Shown here in pieces: positions 1 through 5,456 of a stretch of 6,014 bases of DNA. Positions within the stretch are counted from its first letter, which is position 1. Every line of letters begins with the position of its first letter. The stretch is from an uncultured Planctomycetaceae bacterium (GTDB lineage: Bacteria; Planctomycetota; Planctomycetia; Planctomycetales; Planctomycetaceae). The position numbers and the translations under genes are program-made. The notes beneath the pieces are model-generated. The model was not told where the DNA came from and did no database searches. It saw only the letters and a program-made list of their open reading frames with translations. The stretch covers positions 1 to 6,014 of the forward strand of contig CAIJTL010000753.1 of assembly GCA_903823545.1 (NCBI GenBank), written 5' to 3'.

Positions 1-141
1 AGCCGTGTGCGAACAAAAGGGAACAACGATTTTCCGAGTGACGACTGCAGCAGAGGCGACACTACAGGAACGCAGGTGGCGTTCATACACTTCCCGCAGC
101 GATCGATTCGGTTAGGAAGCTTCGTCTGACTGTAATGGCAA

Positions 142-273
142 TCAATCAGGGTGCCATTTCAATCGAATCCCCTCGTGGTTTACGGCTTCGATGGGCGGGT
201 TGATGTCAATCGCTTCTATTCGGACACTATTTTCCGACCACTCATCGGCCGGTAGCGGCGGTGCAAGGGTTTG
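142..273 (-). other. Possible C-terminal gene remnant beside the IS element
   Basis: A minus-strand frame stays open from the presumed IS630 end down to a TGA at 142-144. It reads roughly as LAPPLPADEWSENSVRIEAI, then DINPPIEAVNHEGIRLKWHPD. The mixed residue composition looks protein-like, but there is no start codon or ribosome binding site and I recognise no family. It could be the tail of a gene cut by the insertion, or chance. I tried to join this frame to the sequence on the other side of the element with one TA removed. The frames do not match, so an interrupted gene is not demonstrated. Positions 1-141 show nothing else I can support. Confidence 0.2.
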
Positions 274-1386
274 CAGAGACTGTCTTGGAAAACGCCCCTC
301 TCGAGTCACGAAGAATTGTTTTTTGCGCGGTGAGGAATGAGGCTGGGTTGAAGCGTTGAGAATTGTGGGTCATGAGAGCGTCGAGTTGGGGGCGGTGTTT
401 GGTGGGGATGTTGTCGAGGCAGCCGTCGATGGGACGGCAGAATTCGGTGAAGTTGTCGTAGCGGCGACCGTAGAGCACGTCGCGTTTGATGAACTCCCAG
501 AGGCGTTCGATCAGATTCAGGTTCGGGGAATACGACGGCAGGGAGAGCAGCTCGATGTGGAGCGTCGCCGCGAGGCTCTTCACCACCGCGCAGTGGTGAT
601 AGCGTGCGTCGTCGAGAACCAGAGTGACTGGCCCCGACAGCCCCAGCGCGGCGATCTGACGCAGCAGGTCACACATGGTGTCAGGCGACACCGTCCCGGC
701 TGTTGTGATCCGAACCAGTTCGTTCGTCACGGCGTTCCATGCTCCCAACACGCTGTAGCACTGGCGGCCGGAAACGCCTCGAATCATCAAGCGACACACG
801 CACCATTAACAGCACAAGAACGCTCCTTGTACGAAGTGGGCGGCGTCCACAAAAAACACATGACCCTGGCGACGGTGTGCTGCTTCGAGCTGCGGTTCCA
901 GCTGTTATTCGAGAAACTCGGCCTGGATGGCCACATGCTCCTCGACGGATTTCTTGGGAGGCAGCGGGATGGCCGCCGCGCAACGCCACTTCAGACCGAG
1001 ACCTTTTTGAGAAAGTGTCGTACCTGAGTCAGGCCTCGTTTGATGCCCGTCGCCTCTTCAATGCATCGACAGGCTTCGGCCGTCGTGTGCGGCGGATCGG
1101 CCTGGAACAATTCTTCCAGCGACGTCTGGTGAGCGGCCAATGGACTCGTCGGACCTTGCCATTCGAACTGCTTGAGCCCCTCGACTCCCCCTTCACGATA
1201 CAGGACCACGCACCGATCGACGGTCGCGTCTGAAACACCCGCGAGCCGCGCGGCCGACAAATACGACTGGCCGCAACTAAGCAGCCACAACACTTCCATT
1301 CGCAATTGCACTCGCGGATGCGGATACTCAAACCGCTCACGCCGCCACTGTTGCCGCTCATCCTCTGAAAACGCCAATCGAGCCAT
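242..1386 (-). pseudogene. IS630-family transposase, broken by a frameshift and two stops
   Basis: This would be a DDE transposase that cuts and pastes the element into TA targets. The N-terminal part (start ATG at 1384-1386, MARLAFSEDE) carries a helix-turn-helix around AARLAGVSDATVDR, and ends at TGA 991-993. A frameshift near 995-1002 moves the reading to the frame that resumes GLKWRCAAAIPLPPKK. In that frame TAA at 905-907 interrupts FLE*QLEPQ and TAA at 806-808 interrupts FLCC*WCVC. The three catalytic acids survive: Asp in FFVDAAHF (845-847), Asp in LVLDDARYH (611-613) and Glu in NLIERLWEF (506-508). The last frame runs to TGA 242-244, past the likely natural end near FLTA (CAA at 323-325, perhaps once TAA). 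GGGAG six bases before the ATG is a plausible ribosome binding site. With three lesions the gene is almost certainly dead. Confidence 0.9.
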
Positions 1387-1499
1387 CCTTGACTCCCGCT
1401 TCACGTCGTCCGATGTTCTATCACCCCAACGATCCGAGTTCCCTCAAAAAACACCGCTTCTTCCAACACCTCATTACGAGCCACGCGAAGAATGCTCTG
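274..1499 (-). mobile_element. IS630-family insertion sequence, degraded, ends tentative
   Basis: The transposase pseudogene defines this element. Candidate imperfect inverted ends are CAGAG at 274-278, matched by CTCTG at 1495-1499 on the other side. An inner GAAGAA...GTTTTTTG block at 310-325 is matched by its complement at 1445-1463, with a three-base length difference. Outer and inner blocks span 52 bases on the left and 55 on the right, so the two ends have similar architecture. The right end is followed by TA (1500-1501), the usual IS630/Tc1 target; the left is preceded by TG (272-273), which would need one substitution. The implied length of about 1.23 kb fits the family. The element is certain; the exact ends are inference. 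Confidence 0.6.
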
Positions 1500-1828
1500 T
1501 AATGCAGAGAAGCAAGCACGAATTCAACGTCGGGAGATTATCTGCCCTATTCGCTCGGACCACGTCCCGGGAATCACGCTGGTAGCGTCAGTCGCTCGCT
1601 TGATTTCGTCCGGTGGCACAATTTGAAACCGTCGGCGACGTACTGCACCTTCAAACCACTACCGTGAGCAAACAGCGTTCTCACAAATCCAAACGCGGTG
1701 AAGCGTGAAGCACTTGAGCAAAATTTCTCAAATTGTCGCACTGACTTCCAATTGACGTCGGCCACAGGAGTCATTTGGGATGTAAATCCGCTAGCCACTG
1801 CAACCAAGAAATCTCTCGACCTAAAAAA

Positions 1829-1856
1829 TTGCCTCCGACCGGGGCGCGGGTAGTTT
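1829..1856 (+). promoter_or_regulatory. Weak candidate promoter for the first RTX gene
   Basis: TTGCCT (1829-1834) and TAGTTT (1851-1856) are separated by 16 bases and lie about 75 bases upstream of the ATG at 1930. They match the sigma-70 boxes at four and three of six positions. The match is weak, and a planctomycete extracytoplasmic-function sigma promoter could lie elsewhere in the region. Confidence 0.2.
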
Positions 1857-1917
1857 TAGGGCGTGAGGACGACGACGGCCTCAAAACGATTCAGGGGATT
1901 TTCGTTACCAGACCAGT

Positions 1918-1924
1918 GGGGGGA
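1918..1924 (+). promoter_or_regulatory. Candidate ribosome binding site of the first RTX gene
   Basis: A G-rich run GGGGGGA ends about five bases before the ATG at 1930. It is purine-rich and well placed but is not a canonical AGGAGG. It supports the start at 1930, as does the LEPR-like tag falling near residue 30. Confidence 0.4.
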
Positions 1925-1929
1925 TTATC

Positions 1930-3165
1930 ATGCTCAAGAAGACTTGGAATGAATTGCTCGGTTCACATCGCCGTTCAATTCGAAGTGGTTCAAATCGTTT
2001 GGAAACTTTGGAAACTCGCGCCGTTCCAGCCGCAGTCACGTCGTTCAACACCGTGACGAACACATTGACGATCACTGCAACCGGTGACGACAACGGAACG
2101 CCGTCTGATCTGACAGACGATACCGCTGACGATGTCACGCTGACGATTCAAGGGACTGCCGTTGATCTCAATGGCTCGATCGTGACCTACGATGACGATG
2201 GCGATGACCAGACCGCTGAGGTCGATCTGCCAGCTTCGATCGTTGAGAAGCTCGTCATCAATGCGACGGGCAAGTTCAACCATGTGATTGATCTGTCGGC
2301 GATGACTGCCAATACGGGCGAGTATGTCGCACTTGCGGGAATCACCGTCCTTGGTGGTTCTGGAAACGACAGCATCATTGGCAGCGACTTCGCTGAGGTC
2401 CTTAACGGCAACGCAGGCAATGACACGATCCGTGGCGGAGCCGGCAATGATTCGATCCTCGGTGGTGGTGGCGATGATCAACTCGCAGGCGAAGGTGACA
2501 ACGACAACGTTCGCGGGAACACCGGCAATGACCTGATCACCGGCAATGACGGCAATGACTACCTCGATGGCGGCGATGGCAACGACACGATCGACGGCGG
2601 TGCTGACGAAGACCACATCGAAGGTGGAGCTCAACGCGACGTGCTCGTCGGTGGTGTTGGCAACGACGTGATCAACGGTGGTGCGAACGACGATCGCATC
2701 AACGGCCAAAGTGGCGATGACACGCTCAATGGCCAAGCTGGCAACGACAGGCTCTTGGGTGGCGGCGATAACGATAGCATTCTCGGCGGCGAGGGCTACG
2801 ACACAATGAATGGCGGAAACGGCGACGACAAGCTGTTCGGCCAAGGTGGCAATGACCGCATGGAAGGTGACGCTGGCAATGACAGCGTGGACGGTGGCGC
2901 TGGTGGTGACTATCTCATCGGTGGTGATGACGATGACACACTGAGAGGCGGGAACGGCAACGACGTGCTAAGCGGTGGCCTTGGCGTTGACAGCGTCGAT
3001 GGCCAGGGTGGAACCGATCTCGTCCAAGGTGGCAGCGGCCAAGGCAAAGATGAAGGCGATGTGGTGATTGGAACCAATGCCGAGAAGAAGGGTGAGACGA
3101 AAAATCTCAACTACATCGGCTTCGACTTCAGCGATTTCGACTCGATCGCTGACCTCGTGGTCTAA
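1930..3165 (+). CDS. RTX calcium-binding repeat protein with a LEPR-like N-terminal tag
   Basis: A 411-residue, strongly acidic protein. Residues 1-23 are basic ([10 protein letters not shown]), followed by [11 protein letters not shown] (24-34), a variant of the LEPR-XLL tag found at the N-terminus of many planctomycete secreted or surface proteins. Residues 36-141 are probably beta-rich, with several acidic clusters such as DDDGDD. From residue 142 come 25 back-to-back nonapeptides of the GGxGxDxUx type ([18 protein letters not shown]), which in RTX proteins fold into a parallel beta-roll binding Ca2+ between turns. A 26th degenerate unit follows, then a 36-residue tail ending [17 protein letters not shown]. 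No enzymatic domain is present, so a structural, adhesive or Ca-binding envelope role is inferred. Adjacent type I secretion genes are absent, so the export route is unknown. A paralogue lies downstream. The family is certain; the function is not. Confidence 0.9.
   Translation: MLKKTWNELLGSHRRSIRSGSNRLETLETRAVPAAVTSFNTVTNTLTITATGDDNGTPSDLTDDTADDVTLTIQGTAVDLNGSIVTYDDDGDDQTAEVDLPASIVEKLVINATGKFNHVIDLSAMTANTGEYVALAGITVLGGSGNDSIIGSDFAEVLNGNAGNDTIRGGAGNDSILGGGGDDQLAGEGDNDNVRGNTGNDLITGNDGNDYLDGGDGNDTIDGGADEDHIEGGAQRDVLVGGVGNDVINGGANDDRINGQSGDDTLNGQAGNDRLLGGGDNDSILGGEGYDTMNGGNGDDKLFGQGGNDRMEGDAGNDSVDGGAGGDYLIGGDDDDTLRGGNGNDVLSGGLGVDSVDGQGGTDLVQGGSGQGKDEGDVVIGTNAEKKGETKNLNYIGFDFSDFDSIADLVV
2353..3027 (+). 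repeat. 25 tandem 27-bp units encoding RTX nonapeptides
   Basis: Degenerate in-frame 27-base units, each encoding one nonapeptide starting with Gly. Most have Gly-Gly or Gly-Asn/Gln/Asp at positions 1-2, Asp at position 6 and an aliphatic residue at position 8. The recurring DNA core is GGCAA(T/C)GAC. Unit 2 (GSDFAEVLN) is the most divergent of the early ones. A weak 26th unit (GGSGQGKDE) follows at 3028-3054. Confidence 0.9.
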
Positions 3166-3190
3166 TCCAAGGCTTTGAGAATCTAGTGAC

Positions 3191-3220
3191 GGAGCACCTC
3201 ATCCCCACATCGGGTGCTCC
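3191..3220 (+). terminator. First hairpin after the RTX gene, no U-tract of its own
   Basis: GGAGCACC (3191-3198) pairs with GGTGCTCC (3213-3220) around a 14-base loop, 25 bases after the stop codon. It is not followed by a T run. It sits just before a stronger terminator hairpin and may protect the 3' end or assist termination. Confidence 0.5.
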
Positions 3221-3230
3221 ACAATCCCCG

Positions 3231-3272
3231 AATCGGCGTTCGCGAAATTTCGCAAACGCCGATTTTGTTTTT
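3231..3272 (+). terminator. Rho-independent terminator of the first RTX gene
   Basis: Positions 3231-3264 form an almost perfect palindrome: AATCGGCGTT at the left pairs with AACGCCGATT at the right, and GCGAAA with TTTCGC in the centre, with one mismatch in 17 pairs. It is followed by TTTTGTTTTT to 3272. In RNA the centre must open into a small loop. It ends transcription on the plus strand; no T-tract lies on the other side, so it is unidirectional. Confidence 0.8.
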
Positions 3273-3350
3273 GGACCACTGTTTCAAACCTGATGTAACG
3301 GCCTGACGGACGCTTTCAAGATTTTTTCGTGGAAAAGGATGACGACTGAG

Positions 3351-3381
3351 TTGAACTGAAGGGTGGCGCAAATAGGATAAT
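3351..3381 (+). promoter_or_regulatory. Candidate sigma-70-like promoter of the second RTX gene
   Basis: TTGAAC (3351-3356) is followed 19 bases later by GATAAT (3376-3381), a five-of-six match to the -10 box. TAGGAT at 3373-3378 is an alternative -10 with 16-base spacing. The position after the terminator and upstream of the next gene fits independent transcription, with a leader of about 60 bases to the ATG at 3449. Confidence 0.4.
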
Positions 3382-3448
3382 CGCGACTTATGTCAGTCTC
3401 TCTCACGAGTCGGTCATGATTTTCACCCTGATTCACGAGGCGATAAGC

Positions 3449-4453
3449 ATGTTTTTTCGGGCCAAGCCGCTGTTTCTGAAGTTGTCTTCGCGATCCACAT
3501 CCAAACGAAAGTCGGCGTTGGAGAAGCCAGAGTCCTTGGAGCCGAGGTGCTTACTGACGGTTACGCCATCTGTTATTGCAACGAGCGTCACGCTCACTGT
3601 AACCAGTGGAGAAGACCTAGTGATCGCTGATAACGGCACCAACCTGACCTACAAAGTTGACAACGGTGTCGAGCAAACCGTGGGCTCGATTCTCGCCGCG
3701 AATATCACGTCGCTAGTCGTGAACTGCAGCAGTGCCACAGGCAGCAACAAGATTATTTTGAATTTGTCCGCTGCGACGTTCTCTAGTCTTCTGCAAGCCA
3801 AAGTCTCGGCTGGTGGCGGCGTTGATACCGTTAATGCTACGGGTAGCGACGTGCTCGTATCGCTCGATGGTGGATCTGGAAATGACGTCTTGATCGCTAG
3901 CCAAGCCACAAGTGGCGGGACAACGATCAACGTTCCACATATTCCGAGTCGCCCGTCGTATGATTTACAAAATACTCTCATCGGCGGCAGCGGCAACGAT
4001 GTGCTCATTGGCGGAGCCGGAAACGACAGCCTCGTCGGAGATAGCGGAAACGACACGCTCTCGGGCGAGGCAGGAGACGACTTTTTGGTGGGAGGCGATG
4101 GCAACGACAAGGCATCCGGCGGCGCGGGTCGCGATACCATCAACGGGAATGCCGGAGAAGACTCTCTGACGGGTGGGGCCGATGATGATTACGTCTACGG
4201 AGGAGCTGGCCGAGACACACTCTCTGGAGGCGACAATGAGGGAGCTGGATTCGATGTTGTCAAAGGACAAGGTGGTCGAGACCGAATTCAAGGGACGCTA
4301 CAGGACGCGAAAGACGACGTTGAGACGCTCAACACGAACGAACCGATTACCGGCGGCGCACGCTCTTTAGATTTGGTGAATGATCCGGTCGCTGATTACG
4401 CGGCATTCACTTTCGATTTGAACTTTGTGCTTGATGCCACGGACTATCCGTAA
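3449..4453 (+). CDS. RTX calcium-binding repeat protein with a LEPR-XLL tag
   Basis: A 334-residue protein from ATG 3449, chosen because GAGG (3437-3440) lies eight bases upstream. An in-frame ATG at 3416 would add 11 residues and has a poorer site. The N-terminus is basic with one hydrophobic patch, then SLEPRCLLTV (LEPRCLL at 30-36), the classic planctomycete tag. Residues 37-120 are beta-like, with an ITSLVVN...ILNLSA module shared with the upstream protein. RTX nonapeptides start weakly near residue 122, with one clear unit at 141-149 (GGSGNDVLI). A 29-residue interruption follows, then nine consecutive units at 179-259 (GGSGNDVLI to GGAGRDTLS), a 13-residue irregular unit, and GQGGRDRIQ (273-281). 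The tail contains YAAFTF and ends in DATDYP. It is probably an envelope or exported Ca-binding protein. No catalytic domain was seen, and no type I secretion genes are nearby. Confidence 0.88.
   Translation: MFFRAKPLFLKLSSRSTSKRKSALEKPESLEPRCLLTVTPSVIATSVTLTVTSGEDLVIADNGTNLTYKVDNGVEQTVGSILAANITSLVVNCSSATGSNKIILNLSAATFSSLLQAKVSAGGGVDTVNATGSDVLVSLDGGSGNDVLIASQATSGGTTINVPHIPSRPSYDLQNTLIGGSGNDVLIGGAGNDSLVGDSGNDTLSGEAGDDFLVGGDGNDKASGGAGRDTINGNAGEDSLTGGADDDYVYGGAGRDTLSGGDNEGAGFDVVKGQGGRDRIQGTLQDAKDDVETLNTNEPITGGARSLDLVNDPVADYAAFTFDLNFVLDATDYP
3983..4225 (+). repeat. Nine tandem 27-bp RTX units
   Basis: In-frame nonapeptide-coding units from GGSGNDVLI to GGAGRDTLS, all with the Gly-x-x-x-x-Asp spacing. 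A further isolated unit lies upstream at 3869-3895, separated by an 87-base non-repeat insertion, and another at 4265-4291 after a longer irregular unit. Confidence 0.85.
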
Positions 4454-4454
4454 T

Positions 4455-5405
4455 TCACGATTTCTGGCGGCTGTGAAACAGCTTCAACAGCGACAGAAAT
4501 TTCTGATCACGCTCGGATCGGATTTGCTCGGACGACTCAGGCGAGTATTGATAAAAGCCGTGGCCGTTTTTGAAGCCGTGATGACCGGCATCAACAATGG
4601 ATTGCACGCTCTTGGGAACTTCCGTTCCGGACGCAATCTCTGGAGCGAGGTTGCGATACACGGCGGTCTGAATGTCGAGCCCGCCGAAGTCATGTATCCG
4701 CAGCGGGCCAAGCGAGGCTAAGCGAAAGCCCATACTCCCTTGAATGGCCGCATCGATGTCTTCGATTGAAGCAACGCCGCGATGAAATAAGTCCCAAACT
4801 TCTCGCATCACGGCAATTTGCACTCGATTGACGAGGAAACCAGGCAGTTCTTGGTTAATGCGAATGGCTAACTTGCCTGATCGTCGCAGCAATTCGAGCG
4901 TGGCTTGAATCGTTGCTTCATTCGTCTGCGGGCTACCGACAACTTCTACGGTCGGCACGATGTGTGGCGGATTAAACCAGTGCGTGATGACCGCTCGCTC
5001 TGGTCGCTTAAGTCGAGCGCCTGATTGCGAGATCGGAAACGTCGATGAGTTGCTCGCCAAAATTGTGCCGTCTGCAACGCGTGCTTCGAGCCGCTCAAAC
5101 AACTCCTGCTTCGCGACCAACTCTTCACGAACCGCCTCGGTCACGAATTGCGCATCACGAACCGCGTCTGCTTCCGACTGACAAACAACGATCCGCTTCA
5201 GCACCGCGTCAACTTGATCCGCCGGAAACAACTCTGCCCCCACGAAATCACGTAGATTCTGTCGCACACGATCATGCACCGAATCCCCAGCCGCCTTGAC
5301 GTCATCAAACCCGGTGACAGCACAGCCCGCCATCGCAAATGTCTGAGCGATGCCATGCCCCATAGTCCCCAGGCCGATCACACAGACTCGTTGAATCTGA
5401 CGCAT
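4455..5405 (-). CDS. 3-hydroxyacyl-CoA dehydrogenase family protein (NAD-dependent)
   Basis: A 316-residue cytosolic enzyme, the usual size for single-function members, which oxidise L-3-hydroxyacyl-CoA to 3-ketoacyl-CoA with NAD+. The N-terminal Rossmann fold has GLGTMG at 11-16 and an acidic residue after the second strand (FDD, 33-35) that favours NAD over NADP. Active-site residues are visible: Ser in ILASNSS (115-121), His142 in THWFNPPH, Glu154 exactly 12 residues later in TVEVV, and Asn193 in GFLVNR. The C-terminal 3HCDH domain follows (SMGFRLASLGPL, then GHGFYQY). The start at 5405 is preferred over 5447 because GAGGG lies five bases upstream and MRQIQRVCVIG leads straight into the fold. 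Fatty acid or hydroxybutyryl-CoA metabolism is likely, but lambda-crystallin-like or carnitine-type substrates cannot be excluded. It lies 51 bases behind the pilus ATPase gene, probably co-transcribed. Confidence 0.88.
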   Translation of the reverse strand: MRQIQRVCVIGLGTMGHGIAQTFAMAGCAVTGFDDVKAAGDSVHDRVRQNLRDFVGAELFPADQVDAVLKRIVVCQSEADAVRDAQFVTEAVREELVAKQELFERLEARVADGTILASNSSTFPISQSGARLKRPERAVITHWFNPPHIVPTVEVVGSPQTNEATIQATLELLRRSGKLAIRINQELPGFLVNRVQIAVMREVWDLFHRGVASIEDIDAAIQGSMGFRLASLGPLRIHDFGGLDIQTAVYRNLAPEIASGTEVPKSVQSIVDAGHHGFKNGHGFYQYSPESSEQIRSERDQKFLSLLKLFHSRQKS

Positions 5406-5410
5406 CAATT

Positions 5411-5415
5411 CCCTC
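5411..5415 (-). promoter_or_regulatory. Ribosome binding site deciding the dehydrogenase start
   Basis: On the minus strand GAGGG lies five bases upstream of the ATG at 5403-5405. No comparable site precedes the upstream in-frame ATG at 5445-5447, so the shorter protein is favoured. Confidence 0.55.
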
Positions 5416-5456
5416 AACTCAAATTTTGTTGACCAATATGAGATCACTTTCGTGGC

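Larger units (their letters stand above)
1502..1929. other. Intergenic region without a supported gene
   Basis: About 430 bases between the IS element and the first RTX gene. Short open frames exist on both strands (for example a 77-codon minus-strand frame at 1574-1807, and a minus-strand stretch reading FQIVPPDEIKRATDATS before a TGA), but none has a ribosome binding site plus a recognisable domain. No tRNA, strong hairpin or repeat was seen. The right part must carry the promoter and 5' leader of the RTX gene at 1930. Confidence 0.5.

Noticed and set aside
681..989. 102-codon minus-strand frame between the two transposase parts
   Set aside because: It is in a third frame and reads as arginine-rich noise. 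The true continuation (GLKWRCAAAIPLPPKK, then FFVDAAHF) is in the same frame as the C-terminal part.
356..1233. Long plus-strand open frames across the insertion sequence
   Set aside because: They lie antisense to the transposase, whose DDE motifs and helix-turn-helix fix the coding strand as minus.
142..1640. A host gene split by the insertion and restored by excision
   Set aside because: I joined the two flanks after removing one TA and the putative element. The left frame does not match the protein-like frame on the right and meets a stop at the junction.
1574..1807. 77-codon minus-strand open frame
   Set aside because: No ribosome binding site, no recognisable family and an unremarkable composition in a noncoding region.
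1990..2844. 284-codon open frame antisense to the first RTX gene
   Set aside because: It is produced by the repetitive GC-biased composition of the RTX units read in reverse, giving Val/Ile/Ala-rich repeats. It has no ribosome binding site or recognisable domain.
2353..4225. CRISPR-like or regulatory DNA repeats
   Set aside because: The periodicity is 27 bases, in frame and degenerate at third positions, and fully explained by RTX nonapeptides; there are no spacers.
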